DNA from: Strigamia acuminata
Taxonomy: Eukaryota > Arthropoda > Chilopoda > Geophilomorpha > Linotaeniidae
Length of the DNA: 60,000 nt
Assembly (NCBI GenBank): GCA_949358305.1
Contig: OX442315.1
Span: 14,970,427-15,030,426, forward strand
Direction of reading: 5' to 3'
The translations under genes were made by a program, and so were the position numbers. Below, in pieces: positions 41,301 through 52,302 of this stretch; within the stretch, counting starts at the first letter, position 1; every line of letters begins with the position of its first letter. The notes below the pieces were generated by a model, which saw nothing but the letters and a program-made list of their open reading frames with translations, was not told where the DNA came from and did no database searches.

Positions 41301-43600
41301 GGACTATGTGGCATGTAGTAGACCGGCCCTGTCGAAGTTTGGTTCGGAATTTCTTCGACAATTCCCATTTTCAACTGCTCGTCGATAACCTTTTTATATT
41401 CTAAGTAGAGGTTTGGTTGTTTTCGGAAGCGACGAATCAGCGACATGATGCGTTGTTCTGCTCCTCGATAATTGTCGTCGAGCTCGTTGGTGTCCACGAT
41501 CCACGGCAGTTCCACGGAATACTTTGAACCCGTCCATTTGATAGTTTTTTCGAACTTCTGCAGCGTTTCAGCGTCGTCGCTGTCTTCGACCGACTCGTGG
41601 CGCACTCCAATCGGTTCCAGTTCCCACATCCGGCGTAAAAGGTCATCTGTCGATGGGGTAAGCGTAATTTTGTTAATTCTTACCGGCGCAGCAATGACTC
41701 TTGTCCCATTCGTGGTCTGTCCGTGCAGTGTCCAACCGAATTTGGTCTTTACTGCAATCAAATTCTCCTCCAAAAATTCCGTTTGGCCTGTCATTACACG
41801 CCAGTAATGGTCTACTCCAATTAATAGGTCCACTTCCTTCGAATGCAATGCGACTTGTTTACAGGCCACCTCGATTTTTCTTCGATGTAGTTCGGCTTTA
41901 AGTTGCGCATTTGGCTGCTCTCCGGGCGTGGACGTGACGTGGGCAGTTTCAATGGCCTCGATTGTGACAGCTGGTGACTTCGAATTGGCGGGGCTGAGAG
42001 TTAATTCGACTCTGTTGCGTATTTCTGACTTCGGCTCTTGTCCAAACACGGCCAAGTTGATGGTTTCTGTCCCTAAAATTTTTAAGTTCAGTTTTTTTAC
42101 CAATTCGGACCGTATGAATGTGCGTTGAGCTCCCCCGTCGATATAACACACTCCCGACGTCGACAGTTTTGGTCCGGCCATTTTCACCATCTGGACCATC
42201 AAAAATTCGGACTTGGGAGGACAGGTGGTGACTACTGAGTTCGAATGGGTGACTCCCTCGACGACCTCCGTAGATTTTGGCGTGTCGCACACGTGTGTGT
42301 GGTGCGCTCCCTCGCAGCTGTAGCATTTCATGCGAGTCCTGCACTCCTCAGTTTTGTGGGGTGCTTTTCCCAAGCATCGCAAGCAAATTCCCTTTTTTTG
42401 CAACTTTTTACGTCTCTCTTCCATCGAGAGTGGACATCGCTTTCGGTTGTGTTCTGTGGAATCACAAAATTGGCATTTTATTATTATTACCGAAAGTTGT
42501 GACGCTGATCCAGATCGAGGCTCCTTTTCTTTTCGTTTGAATTTTCCCTTATTGTTGTGGGCGTTATCCGTGAATGACGATTTGTTTGTTGCTGCATCAG
42601 GTTTTGTTTGAGTTTTCATCATGTCGTATTTGGCGTGTTTAGCGATGTAACTGCTCAGCCAATCCATTAGCCTCGTTACCGACCTCTCTCCGTCGCAGTC
42701 TTTGTCGTACTCCATAATCACGTTGCGTGGTATGGCGGACGACAGCACGGGGAAAATGGTACGCTGAATTTCGGCCAATGGTACCTCGATGTTCGCCAAA
42801 TTCTCGATGTTGATTTCTACGTGTCTGTGCAGTTTCTGGAGCCCCATCCTATCTCGATCGCTGTTGACTAAAGGTAGGTTAATTAAATTTGACAAATATT
42901 TGTTTTCAAGCACGATCTTGTCGCCATATTTTTTTTGTAGGCGTGTGACCGCAGTATTATAATTGCCAGCTGTAATCTCCAACGCTTTGATGTCATCTAA
43001 CGCGTCTCCTACCAAATATGTCCTCAAATGCAACAGTTTATGTGTTGCATCCAGTTGCTCGTCGTCGCCAACCTGAATGGAAAATGTTTTCCAAAATCCT
43101 CCCCACTCCTCAGGTTTGCGCCCGTCGAATTTGGGAATCTCCAGCGGTTTGCGTTTGATGAATGGCTGGCCGTTTGTTGGGGTCACTCGTGGCGTCGCCG
43201 CCGACACTGCTGCGGTAATGGCCGCCGCTAGTGCGTCGATGTTCGCCGTCGGTTGCGCCTCCGCGTCCGGTCGCAAGTTTTGGGGCGGTAAAGGTGGAAA
43301 ATATGTTTGAATGTACCTTGCTAACTCCGCTCTTGCTGCTGCCAAACGGTCCTCCAACGCGTCGAGTGCCTGCACCGTGGTGTCGATTTCCTGATCAGAT
43401 TTGGCTTGATCCAAGGTGGCGTCGAACGTTGTTTGAGCTCGTTTGTGTTTCTGCTCGAGCTGCTGCATCCACAGTTCAATCGTGGCTTGCGGTATCGCTG
43501 CTCGTCCGGTCAGCGCGGCGGTTATTGTGGTTAAGAGCGTCTCGGTGACCAATATGGCCGCTCGGAACGCCCTGTTCTTCAGCTCAAATACTCTCACCAT
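38321..43600 (-). CDS. BEL/Pao gag-pol polyprotein, 1759 codons
   Basis: An uninterrupted ORF. Order from the N-terminus: gag region of the DUF1759 type ([16 protein letters not shown], about residue 165); three zinc-knuckle-like motifs ([14 protein letters not shown] and following, about 385-445); aspartic protease ([15 protein letters not shown], about 490; the motif is DGG rather than DSG); reverse transcriptase (VVFDASS and CLYVDDFIS); RNase H ([15 protein letters not shown]); integrase with H-C zinc region (LHCGL...CVVCKK), [14 protein letters not shown] and [15 protein letters not shown]-terminal DUF5641-type domain ([10 protein letters not shown]). This domain order is diagnostic for BEL/Pao. 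No envelope gene. Confidence 0.95.
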   Translation of the reverse strand: MVRVFELKNRAFRAAILVTETLLTTITAALTGRAAIPQATIELWMQQLEQKHKRAQTTFDATLDQAKSDQEIDTTVQALDALEDRLAAARAELARYIQTYFPPLPPQNLRPDAEAQPTANIDALAAAITAAVSAATPRVTPTNGQPFIKRKPLEIPKFDGRKPEEWGGFWKTFSIQVGDDEQLDATHKLLHLRTYLVGDALDDIKALEITAGNYNTAVTRLQKKYGDKIVLENKYLSNLINLPLVNSDRDRMGLQKLHRHVEINIENLANIEVPLAEIQRTIFPVLSSAIPRNVIMEYDKDCDGERSVTRLMDWLSSYIAKHAKYDMMKTQTKPDAATNKSSFTDNAHNNKGKFKRKEKEPRSGSASQLSVIIIKCQFCDSTEHNRKRCPLSMEERRKKLQKKGICLRCLGKAPHKTEECRTRMKCYSCEGAHHTHVCDTPKSTEVVEGVTHSNSVVTTCPPKSEFLMVQMVKMAGPKLSTSGVCYIDGGAQRTFIRSELVKKLNLKILGTETINLAVFGQEPKSEIRNRVELTLSPANSKSPAVTIEAIETAHVTSTPGEQPNAQLKAELHRRKIEVACKQVALHSKEVDLLIGVDHYWRVMTGQTEFLEENLIAVKTKFGWTLHGQTTNGTRVIAAPVRINKITLTPSTDDLLRRMWELEPIGVRHESVEDSDDAETLQKFEKTIKWTGSKYSVELPWIVDTNELDDNYRGAEQRIMSLIRRFRKQPNLYLEYKKVIDEQLKMGIVEEIPNQTSTGPVYYMPHSPVIKEERITTKLRVVFDASSHRKGHLSLNDCLSKGINFLPSLIFVLLGFRLGRVAMMGDIKKAFHMIEIALKDRDATRFFWIDECWDGIGKALLKVLRQTRVLFGATPSPFLLSATIRHHLRKYEKKYPETVKLLLKCLYVDDFISSLKTVAQALVTFRQSNLIFTEAGMELAKWQTNSPELRAKFREECPSDTLLTSDEDTKVLGIRWNPNSDELGLAVEKTCSPYQKATKREVIKLTAQIFDPLGFATPFTVTARMFFQSLWLRNLPWDDELDIELRADWKKWTDQIPTLKNIAIPRWLGLDEFDQCEVHIFCDASPKAYGAVAYIQNSNGDLIETNFILSKCRVAPVKPLTLPRLELMGALVAVRLADQIKELVTPNEIFFWTDSQICLHWIKNTSKRPPTFVHNRVLEIREKSRVDEWRHVPGVENPADRLTRGMDAEAMIVERLWWKGPDWLRGSRQDWPNLPTETVEEPDEMTEIHVEAVQTTITNVFPFAKFGSLSKAIRTLAWVFRFADNAGKRQQDANQRGRGPLVATELKRARFGLIRIAQAEVYGQEINQLRDGKQIQRDSKLRDLNPQLNDMGLIELQTRLQKSRDLHTAVQPLILPPNHKLTKLILQHSHLQVLHCGLTATLSKFRDLYWTPSARRTLKSILDKCVVCKKIQGRLMREVPGPLPADRTTKCQPFAVTGVDFAGPIIIKGRTTKAYIALFTCATIRAVHLELVPSLSTTDFLGAFERFISRRGLPKTMYSDNGSTFRRAHLELSSLLRSTKDEAFQNYLAQKGIEWKFIVENAPWWGGFWERMVQTVKRCLKKVIGSAHLNFYQFGTFLAQTEAVINRRPITYVYEKPSEAEPLTPAHFLTGIMQTHLPDSGSTEILEPTQKEFVRQWQYQQRMLSTFWSRWSREYLKDLKVQTGKSDKRELQIDDVVIIEEQFKPRLKWKMGRVVEVRRGRDDKVRSCELVLADGGKLRRPVQRLVRLEVGSDIPSPPAV

Positions 43601-43655
43601 TTTGAATAATTTGGATTAGATGGGAAATTAAGTAGCTCCCGGGTTTCGGCACCAA

Positions 43656-44233
43656 TGTTAAATTTGCATAAGATAAAAATAATACAAACTTAGCAACAAG
43701 TTTCTAAAAGTTCCTGGATACAAATGATGGATAAAGTTGAGGTTGTGTTGAAATTCAAAGATGGCGTTGGAGCAAAGTAAAAGCACAACCACACGTTTTA
43801 GAGGTAAAAAGTACACTAAAAGTTTATTCTATTTTCAACACAATGGGAAAAGGGGTAGAGGAATGTGGATGACGCGTTCAGAGCGCCAATGAGACGGCGC
43901 TCAAGAGGTAGGAAAAACCCACACCAATTAAGGGATTAACAGGGCAAGGTACTACAAATGAGGAACAGGTCAAACACTCAAATAAGAAATACAAATATAT
44001 TGAAGCATTAAAATAAGAAATATTACAACAATATTAAACTATTCAATCTAATAAAATGGTAAATTATCAATAAAAATATACAATGATAAAGCAATGTAAA
44101 TGAAACACAAATAACAACTAAAACCACAAGACAAATCAACACATTGAAATATAAAAGATAACAACAATTCAAAAATGAGAATAGCAATTCAAATAATAGT
44201 TTATATCACGCGTAAAATCACTCGATTTTCACA
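43656..44233 (-). repeat. BEL 5' LTR
   Basis: 578 bp, with no difference from the 3' LTR that I could see on reading. The tRNA-Phe primer site abuts its inner edge. Confidence 0.93.
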
Positions 44234-44238
44234 GTTGT

Positions 44239-44860
44239 CACCCGTTGGATTATGACTAAATGTTTTGCAAACAACTTAAAACTAAACAATCGGAGAAGAA
44301 AATGTTAAATGCGAATGTGCGCAGTTATATGTGCAAAAATGTTAACGAAATGAAAAAAATTGAACAATTATGCAAAAACAGCGTTAGATGAATAAAAACG
44401 GACAACGGATCTGCTGGATGTCCATTTGCTGTTCATTTGCTTGTTTTCAAATCACAATATCACAGATTTGCTTTGTCGTCATATATGTGCATCAAAAGTG
44501 CATTGGTTTGCCTTAACACGCATTTTCTAAAAAAAAAAAAATACAAACCTTTTATTTCAATCAATCATATTTTGTCCGCTAAACACTAGAACCGAGAGCG
44601 AATGCAATCAGAAGACAATTTTAATTTCCTAACTACACACTTTAAATATACCACCAACCCAAGATTTCTGTTGTTAATAAATGATTCCCATATTTACTGT
44701 AATATTTATTAAAGCGATTTTGTCTTGTGGTTATGGCGACATCTAAGGCCGAAATTACTCTAAAATGACGTTATTTTGCAGACAAATGGCAAATAGTTGT
44801 GAATTCAAATCCAACAATGGATAAATGACTGAAGTCAAGGTGACTCGCCATTTGTTCCAA
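44239..44860. other. Intergenic, shared flank resuming after BEL
   Basis: Continues the flank family seen at 18620 and 24185 (CACCCGTTGGATTATGACTA). No gene seen. Confidence 0.5.
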
Positions 44861-44915
44861 TAAGTTCGAATATCGCAACAACAAGTTCCTACGAGGCAAC
44901 ACCATTTTAGTGAAA
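44861..44915 (+). promoter_or_regulatory. BTB-array promoter block, copy 8 (decayed)
   Basis: AAGTTCGAATATCGCAACAACA, after which GGTGGT is lost (AGTTCCTACG). AAAATGGCGAATG follows at 44917. It precedes a pseudogene, consistent with relaxed constraint. Confidence 0.6.
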
Positions 44916-44988
44916 AATGGCGAATGTTAATTCGTCCGTAGTGTTTTTATTGTGCTTTTATTGTCCTGACACGATAAACAAAATTATA

Positions 44989-45844
44989 ATGGGTAACACC
45001 ACGAACACCACGAACACCACGTCCAACGCCATCGAAATAATGCGACTGAGTGGCACTGGATGAAAATCGCAAGCCCAAATTGAAGAGAATCACCAAGAAA
45101 CACAAAACTAATTCTTTTTGACCAATCTCCACATCTCCAGAGACGACGCTAAAACCGAGACGGTTGTTCTGATGTGCAAAGATGGCCACGTCCGTGCGCA
45201 CAGATTCATCTTAGTCGCTGGTAGCGACTATTTCAAAGCAATTTAAAGTCGAGGCAGCTTGGAGAACGAACAGAACATGATACCCCTTCCCGATACATCA
45301 ATGGAAATCATCAACATCGTCATCAAATTCGTGTACGGGCAAGACATTCCCATGCAGCCAAAATTGCCGGACAGCGTGACGCGTGAAATAATTATGACCG
45401 CTGACAAAATGCAATTAAAAAGCTTATTCGATAAGTATTGGAACAATTATTGCAACCCGATTACGGTACTCTGGATACATTTGTAAGTGAATTGGCACAT
45501 GGCGGAGATGTTCAATAAGAACGAAATAATCAACACTGTTCAAACATTCGTTTTAATGAACATGAAACTTATCTCGGAAACGGACGTGCTGTTCGACATA
45601 ACTTTGGCACAAATAGAATTTCTCATATTTCTCATATTTGTGCTCAATTTGGATATGAAAACATACGACCACAGAGAAAACAACACTGAGGTTGTATCGG
45701 ATTTCTTATCCAAATGCGGAGTGGTGAATCTACCGTACTGTTCGTTGCGGAAACTGTTAGGTTAGGATGGAGGTGGTTAAAGTGTTTGGGATAAAGAAGA
45801 ATTTTGATGGTTGCGTACATTTTGATGTGAGCTTCAAAAGTTAA
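44989..45844 (+). pseudogene. BTB-array pseudogene with stops and internal deletion
   Basis: MGNTTNTTNTT-type start at 44989, TGA at 45061, a TAA near 45244 and further frame breaks; BTB and BACK are recognisable (DTSMEIINIVIKFVYGQDIP, IMTADKMQLKS). At about 45765 it jumps from BACK directly to the last 25 codons (MEVVKVFG...GCVHFDVSF). The whole propeller-like region is missing. Confidence 0.88.
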
Positions 45845-46185
45845 TGATTGCAAGATCTACCTGTGTATGCCAATAATAAAATAAATGACAATTTTCAAAT
45901 TTCCCGCGTGATTGTTAAGAATTGTAGTGATATAGGTCAATGTGGAGTTTTGAGTTGAGCAGCGAGTTGTATATTGTTCCAACATGGTATTAAATCGCCA
46001 ATTCTATCGGATATTAGACTATTGGAAGTAACAACACTTTGCAATTGTGCATTTAATGAGAAAGAAAATCAGTCATAACTCAAAACTAATTTGTAAAAAT
46101 GGCCTTGGACAGATCAAATCGTTCAAATTCAATAAAATGCCAACAATGGGTAAACGTAATCGTGTTGAGCCGCCATTTGTTCTCG
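45845..46185. other. Intergenic, nothing identified
   Basis: AT-rich 3' flank with AATAAAATAAA near 45884; no gene. Confidence 0.4.
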
Positions 46186-46189
46186 GACA

Positions 46190-46252
46190 GTTGGAATGTT
46201 GCAACAACAGGTGGTGTCTGTATCACATTTGCATTGAACAACATTGTTGACA
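46190..46252 (+). promoter_or_regulatory. BTB-array promoter block, copy 9
   Basis: GGAATGTTGCAACAACAGGTGGTG followed by TCTGTATCACATTTGC and ACAACATTG. A uORF (46258-46287, MAAGIGKCV) follows. Confidence 0.72.
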
Positions 46253-46347
46253 GAAATATGGCTGCGGGAATTGGGAAGTGTGTGTAATCATCCTAGGTGA
46301 GGCAAAGTTAAAAAGAAATGTCTACATAGTTCGTGTCATACTAAACC

Positions 46348-48015
46348 ATGACGACCATCTCAAACGAAATAATACGATTGCGATCAGAATCGAAAGCCGA
46401 ATTTGAAGTAAATCTTCAACAAAAATTAATTTTGGACAAGTTGTACAATTCAAGAGACGACGCTAAATCTGAGAAGGTCGTTCTGAAGTGCAAAGATGGC
46501 CACGTGCATGCCCACAAATTCATCTTAGTGGCTGGCAGCGACTATTTTCAAGCAATTTTAAGTCAAGGCAGCTTGGAGAACGAACAGAACATGATCTCCC
46601 TTCCCGACACATCGATGGAAATCATCAATATCGTCGTCAAATTCGTGTATGCGCAAGAGATTCATATCGAGCCCGAAATGCCGGACAGCGTGATGCGAGA
46701 AATACTTATGACCGCTGACAAAATGCAATTAAAAGGCTTATTCGATAAGTTTTGGAAATTATATTGCAGCCCGGTAACTCTGGATGAATTTTTAAATGTT
46801 TGGGAGAAGGCGGAAATGTTCAACCAAGACGAAATGATCGACCGAGTTCAAACATTCATCTTGATGAACATGAAACGGATCCTGGAGACGGACGAGCTTT
46901 CGCACATCACTTTGACGCAACTAGAAAGTCTCGTTCTCAAAGTGAGACCCGATAATTTGGGCGAATTCGTCATATTTGTGCTCAATTGGGAAATGAAGAC
47001 CCGTGACCAACGAGAAAACAACAACACGGAAATTGTAATGGATTTGGTCTCCAAGTGCGGTTTAGAGACACTGCCGGACCATTCGCTTCGGAAACTATTA
47101 TCAACCGAAATAGTCATCAAATCGGAATGTTTGCACGACGTTTTACTCAAGCAGATGATGCCCAGAGCCACGTCCGTGTGGTTGACTCAGTCTGCTCTAG
47201 AAGTTCGAATTTTTGCCTTTGAAGCTGAACAGGATGTGGTCGACCATAAGTTGTCGTTGCTAAGTGAGGAGAAGTGGATATTCGCCAGCATACCACAGGT
47301 TCCGGAAGAGAACCAATCACTGATCGACTGTTTTCCCACAGCTTCGAGCACAGGGAACGTGTTTTATTTCAGAATATCCGAAGACCACTTGCAGCTTTAT
47401 GCCACTGAGGGCGAGACTTATGACAAGTTCTTCAGTCAAACGGAAACAGTCATTTCGGATAAAGCGACGAGCGATGCTGCAAATTCTAAGGAGGTGTTCT
47501 TTCGACATACGAATGTCGCGTATTCGTGTTTTAATTTCGAGTTGAAGACGTGGCGGACGGTGCATTTTGGCGACCGGATTCAGGATTGCAAGTGTATGAT
47601 TTTGGCTAGTGGTGACAAGTATTTCTTCGACGTGGATGAACGACACATGAAAATTGTGGACACACGGGTGAAGAGTTGCACGATGAAAGAGAAATTGCCG
47701 GGCAGTTGGCAAAGTGTAAAGTTAAAGAGTCTGCGCACGAATTCGACGGAGAAATTGCTTTTTTTCCAGAAATATCCCGAGAGCTGTTTTTTAATGTACG
47801 ATGTTGAATATGACGGTTGGAATGTGATTTCGTCGCCGAATATTACGGGTGACGTCATTTTATACGTTTCTTATGACGTGGACTGTTTGATATTCGAGAA
47901 AACAGATACGGTGTATAATATTTATTCTTTGGAAACGATGGAGGTGGTTAAGAAGTATGTGATGAAGGAAAATTTTAATGGTTACATCCATTTTGATGCG
48001 AGTTTGAAGACTTGA
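46348..48015 (+). CDS. BTB-BACK kelch-like protein 9
   Basis: 555 codons, intronless, start MTTISNEIIRLRSESK. BTB about 30-140 (VHAHKFILVAGSDYFQAILS), BACK about 150-260, propeller-like half (CFNFELKTWRTVHFGDRIQD, LPGSWQSVKLKSL, MYDVEYDGWNVISSPNITGD). One conserved cysteine of the VKCKSL motif is Leu here. A mosaic of the two subfamilies: N-terminal half nearer the DTSMEIINIV group, middle nearer the HFGDRIED group. AATAAA near 48042. Predicted CUL3 adaptor. Confidence 0.9.
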   Translation: MTTISNEIIRLRSESKAEFEVNLQQKLILDKLYNSRDDAKSEKVVLKCKDGHVHAHKFILVAGSDYFQAILSQGSLENEQNMISLPDTSMEIINIVVKFVYAQEIHIEPEMPDSVMREILMTADKMQLKGLFDKFWKLYCSPVTLDEFLNVWEKAEMFNQDEMIDRVQTFILMNMKRILETDELSHITLTQLESLVLKVRPDNLGEFVIFVLNWEMKTRDQRENNNTEIVMDLVSKCGLETLPDHSLRKLLSTEIVIKSECLHDVLLKQMMPRATSVWLTQSALEVRIFAFEAEQDVVDHKLSLLSEEKWIFASIPQVPEENQSLIDCFPTASSTGNVFYFRISEDHLQLYATEGETYDKFFSQTETVISDKATSDAANSKEVFFRHTNVAYSCFNFELKTWRTVHFGDRIQDCKCMILASGDKYFFDVDERHMKIVDTRVKSCTMKEKLPGSWQSVKLKSLRTNSTEKLLFFQKYPESCFLMYDVEYDGWNVISSPNITGDVILYVSYDVDCLIFEKTDTVYNIYSLETMEVVKKYVMKENFNGYIHFDASLKT

Positions 48016-48299
48016 TCGGGACTTTTATATGCCAACACTTAAATAAATTGCAGCTTTTGGATTTCCCGCGTAATTGTAACGTGAGATTCAACTGATTTTC
48101 GGTTTCTTTTTATACTATTGCACGCTTCGAAAGTATTTGGACATTTCTTTACCTTATTTATACTAGGATGAGAATGACAACCCAATAAAATTTGTAAATC
48201 TTATTTGTTTGGATTATTTTCTTTTTTGAGTTTAAATCAAATCTATTCAATTGTTTAACTACAGTTTTTGGTGCAGTGTTTTCTGCTCTTTTGTTTGGT

Positions 48300-49332
48300 G
48301 TTTAGGCAGTATGACACTAGATTCTGGTGTCATACTGTTTATTTTCTACGTCTAGTCTCAAAAATAACAATCTTCTTTGAAAATGCTTTGTCCTGGCATG
48401 GAATTTTGTATTGAGACGTAATGCGATTGCTGCTTGATTATCAGATAACAGTGTTATAGGTGTCTGCGCAACTTTTCCAAATTCGACTTCATTCAATAAT
48501 GACTTCAGCCATTTTACTTTTTTAGCCAGCTCGACTACCTAGTAATGCCAAATACTCTGCTTCAAAGGATGAGAGCGCCACTAGTCGTTGTTTTCGAGAT
48601 TGCCATGAAATGGCTCCACCAGCTAGCAAACATACATAGCCTGCAAATGACTTGGAATCAGTTGACACAGCGTTCCATGACGAATCAGCATAGGTATTTC
48701 CCCGCTGATACACCAATGCATGATTCATGGTGCCCTTTAAGTAACGAAGTACCCGCTTTGCAGCTCCCCAATGCGCTTGATGAGGTGCCGTTAACCACTG
48801 CGATAGGAATGACACAGCATAAGAAATATCGGGTCTGGTAGACTGTACTATGTATAAAAGGGATGCAATCAATTCTTGGTATTGCTTATCCGGGATCTGG
48901 GGTCCTATCGGGTAGTTGGGATCATCCATACGCTGGGAAGGGTCCCTGGGTGTAGTTACTTGATTTGCATTCAATAAATTAAACTTTGATAAAAGTTCTT
49001 TTATGTAATGTGTTTGGTCCAGTAATGCCTGTATAGGCGTCCATACGCACACGGATGCCTAAAATTTTGTTCACTGGTCCCAAATAAACTAAATCAATGT
49101 CTTTTGCAACTGTTTTCTTTTCATCATGCTATCCAACAACTCCTGATCATTGGTTGCAGCTATTAAGTCATCCACGTATGCTGGTATTAATATGATCTTG
49201 TTATCTTTAGTGTAATAATACACAGAATTGTTAATCAATGACACCTTGAATCTTGCTCTTGTCAAAACACGATTTAACATTTTATGTCAGGCTCTACCTG
49301 CCTGTGGAAGGCCATGAATAGCTTTCTTGAGT
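48300..49332 (-). mobile_element. Decayed Ty1/copia pol fragment
   Basis: Minus-strand reading, from right to left: a KAIHGLPQAGRA-like motif (about 49300), reverse transcriptase AYVDDLIAATND (about 49150), connection region, RNase H (YADSSWN, SRKQRLVALSSFEAEYLAL) at 48522-49052, then after a frameshift LLSDNQAAIAL and HARTKHF down to about 48340. Several frameshifts; no gag, integrase or intact LTRs. A hairpin around AGTATGACAC/GTGTCATACT lies at 48308-48340. It inserted into a BTB-gene copy whose 3' remnant follows. Confidence 0.85.
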
Positions 49333-49497
49333 AAGTCTGCGCAGGAGTTTGACAAAGAAATTGATTTTTTTTCTAAAAGTGTCCCGACGGTTGGAGAGTG
49401 GTTCCGTCGCTGAATATTACTGGCGTGTAATATTTATTCTTTGGAGACGATCATGGAAAATTTTGAAGGTTGCATCCATTTTGATGCGAGTTTTTAG
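49333..49497 (+). pseudogene. BTB-array remnant, extreme C-terminus
   Basis: Resembles the LRRS-KLIFFQKCP to FDASF end of the array genes, with frameshifts and small deletions (the VYDV strand and DCLIFEK are lost). Its 3' flank (TTAATCTCCTGATCTCCCAT) is the same as after the gene ending at 54985. Confidence 0.8.
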
Positions 49498-49940
49498 AAT
49501 TAATCTCCTGATCTCCCATCCGTCAACAGTTGAAAAAATTTGCAGTTTTTGAATTTTCCCGCGTGAATGTTAACTGTAGTTAACTGTAGCGATTTATCGA
49601 CCAATGCGAACTTTATTCTCGATTTCTATGAGCGAATGTGAAGTTTCTGTTTTAATAAATTGTAAACTCGAGTCAGGTCAATTCATCTCATTAAAACTGG
49701 TTTGTGGTTGTCACTAATAGAAGTTTATTAATTTGTAATTCATTAATTTATAGTCGTGATTGGTGACGGAGCAATGCAGAAGAACGAGCCGTGCCCAGGG
49801 AGTGGCGGCGAGCGGGCACAAAAGTGGCCAATGTGCAGAGGCTGGATTCAGAGGTTTATAGCCTTTATTCACCATGGTCAGGATGTTTGAATTGCATTGG
49901 TGTTTATCAAAACCATGTCTTTAGTCAATGTGTATCTCAT
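49498..49940. other. Intergenic, duplicated at 54986-55300
   Basis: The flank and the segment GTGATTGGTGACGGAGCAAT recur near 55185, so a unit containing 3' end, spacer and next promoter was duplicated. No gene. Confidence 0.5.
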
Positions 49941-49944
49941 CCGC

Positions 49945-50012
49945 AGAAAGTTGAAATATTGCAACAACAGATGGTGCCTGACGAACATTTGAACGTGACA
50001 ACACCGAATCAG
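49945..50012 (+). promoter_or_regulatory. BTB-array promoter block, copy 10
   Basis: GAAAGTTGAAATATTGCAACA, ACAGATGGTGCCTGACGAAC, TGACAACACCG; mini-ORF M-A-D-G-N-stop at 50017. Confidence 0.7.
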
Positions 50013-50062
50013 TAAAAATGGCGGATGGGAATTAGTCCTACTACAGGTTAGACAAAATTGAA

Positions 50063-50291
50063 ATGAGTAACGCGAATACTGCGCCGTACAACCCCAACAA
50101 AAAAATCCGATTGAGTGACATTGAATCACAACCCCTATCGGTAGTCGAAATTGAAAAGAATCACACATAAACACAAAAGAAATTCCTTTTGACCAATTTG
50201 TACAACTCGAGAGACGACGCCAAAGCCGAAACGGTCGTTCTGCAGTGCAAAGATGGACACGTACGCGCCCACAAATGCATCTTACTCGCTC
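50063..50291 (+). pseudogene. BTB-array pseudogene, N-terminal fragment
   Basis: Start ATGAGTAACGCG at 50063, premature TAA after about 34 codons (near 50168), then partial BTB (AETVVLQCKDGHVRAHKCIL) truncated at about 50291. The promoter and first about 230 bp are duplicated in the next gene (50657-50970). Confidence 0.85.
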
Positions 50292-50655
50292 GCATGACAT
50301 GATAAACTGTCTAATATCTGAAGTAGAATAAAATATAAATGATAATTTATATTTTATTTTACTCAAAAATAATCCAAATTCGAAATTACCGCTAAAATGT
50401 ACTAGCGCCATCTATTGTCAGAATAATCGTTCTAAACTAGCAAAGTGTATGACAGGGTAACCGTCACACCGTTTAAATACCACCGACCCAAGATTTCTGT
50501 TATTAATAAAATACTTCCATTTTTAATATTTATCAAAGCGATTTTGTCTTGAGGTTGTGGCGACATCTAAGGCCGAAATGACTCTAAAACGACGTCAGTT
50601 TGCAGACAAATGGCAAATTGTTGTAAATTCAAATCCAACAATCCAACCCGCCATT
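50292..50655. other. Spacer with unrelated AT-rich insert
   Basis: About 160 bp of AT-rich sequence including CTAGCGCCATCTATTGTC (near 50402), then the common upstream flank (ACCACCGACCCAAGATTTCT). No gene. Confidence 0.4.
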
Positions 50656-50656
50656 T

Positions 50657-50718
50657 GTTCGAATATCGCAACAACAGACGGTGCCTGACGAACATTTGAA
50701 CGTGACAACACCGAATCA
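50657..50718 (+). promoter_or_regulatory. BTB-array promoter block, copy 11
   Basis: TTCGAATATCGCAACAACAGACGGTG, GCCTGACGAACATTT, TGACAACACCG. The E-box-like CAGGTG is changed to CAGACG. Confidence 0.65.
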
Positions 50719-52302
50719 GTAAAAATGGCGGATGGGAATAGACAAAATTGAAATGGGGAACACAAATACTGCGCCGTACAACCCCAACAAAAAAATCCGA
50801 TTGATTAACATTGAATCACAACCCCTAGTCGAAATTGAAAAGATTCACATAGAAACACAAAAGAAATTCCTTTTGACCAATTTGTACAACTCGAGAGACG
50901 ACGCCAAAGCCGAAACGGTCGTTCTGCGGTGCAAAAATGGACACGTACGCGCCCACAAATGCGTCTTACTCGCTGGCAGTGACTACTTCCGAGCGATTTT
51001 AAGTGAAGGCAGCCTCGAGAACGAACAAAACGTGATATCCCTTATTGACACATCAATGGAAGTCGTCAATATCATAGTTAAATTCGTGTACGAACAAGAA
51101 ATTCCCATCCAAGACGAAATTTCGATCAAAGTGATGCGTGAATTAATTATGACAGCTGACAAAATGCAGTTAGAAGTTTTATTCGACGAGTGTTGGAACG
51201 AGTACTGCAACCCGATTACTCTGGATACATTTTTAAATATTTGGCAGTTTGCGGAAATGTTCTATCGCGAAGAAACGATCAAGGCGGTTCAAACATTCGT
51301 CGTAAATAACATGAGACGTATCTCTGAGACTGAAAAGATTTCGGAAATGACTTTAACACAATTAGAAAGTCTTATTTTTACGTTGAGGCCCTATAAATTG
51401 GGCGAATTTTTCATATTTGTGCTCAATTGGGATAAGAAAACACACGGCCGACGAGAAAACAACAACACGGAAGTTATAATGGATTTCCTATCCAAATGCG
51501 GTGTTAAGAAACTTCCAGACTATTCACTGCGGAAACTCTTAAAAACTGATCTAGTCATCAAATCAGCGTGTCTGTTCGACGCTTTAACCAAAGAGGTCAC
51601 GTCCAGAGCTCTGTCTAGGTGGACGACTACATTTGAACGTGAAATTCGCATTTTTGTCTTCGAAATCGATTCGGAAAAGTGCAAACATTTGGTCTCGGCG
51701 CTAAGCGACGAGGGTTGGACGCCCGGCTCGGGACAACTCTTTCTCGAAGACGTCGAAACACCGAACGACTATTTTCCGAGCGTTTCTCGCACGGGGATCG
51801 TGTTTTATTTCAGTTCACTCAAGGACAAAAAGGGGTTTTGCGCCCTCGAGGGTGACACCGACGACATGGAATTGTGTAGTAATTGGGAAACGACAATAGT
51901 TCTGGATAAAATGACGAGTGAAACTGCGAATTGCGCCGATGTGTACTTCCGACAATCGAAATACCGGTATTCCTGTTTTAATTTCGAATCGAGGACCTGG
52001 ACTCGAATCAATTTTCCCAACGAGACACAGGATTTCAAGTGTTTACTTTTGGCAACAGCTGGAAAGAAATTTTTTGACCTGGATGAACAGAGCATGATAA
52101 TTAATACGCAGTGGCTATTTCTACTGATATTTCAGTGGAAACAGTGCACAGGCTATTTCTACTGATATTTCTCCTGTGTACAATACGTATAAATTAATGA
52201 TACGTATCGTACACGTTTGAAAAGTGTATACCGGTATATAAACAATGTTTCAAAGCCCATATTAATTATTGTGACAGCACTTTCGCACCGTTATTTGTAA
52301 TT

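Larger units (their letters stand above)
37748..44233 (-). mobile_element. Full-length BEL/Pao LTR retrotransposon, 6486 bp
   Basis: Two 578-bp LTRs (37748-38325 and 43656-44233) in which I saw no difference, and 5-bp TSD GTTGT (37743-37747, 44234-44238). The primer-binding site (minus strand, next to 43656) reads TGGTGCCGAAACCCGGGA, complementary to the 3' end of animal tRNA-Phe. One intact ORF on the minus strand. The interrupted host sequence (GTTGTCACCCGTTGGATTAT) resumes right after it. Young and possibly active. I could not find a convincing polypurine tract beside the 3' LTR: the adjacent plus-strand sequence is purine-rich instead. Confidence 0.95.

Noticed and set aside
38433-43548. 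Plus-strand frames across the BEL element
   Set aside because: Shadows of the intact minus-strand gag-pol frame, whose domains are all recognised.
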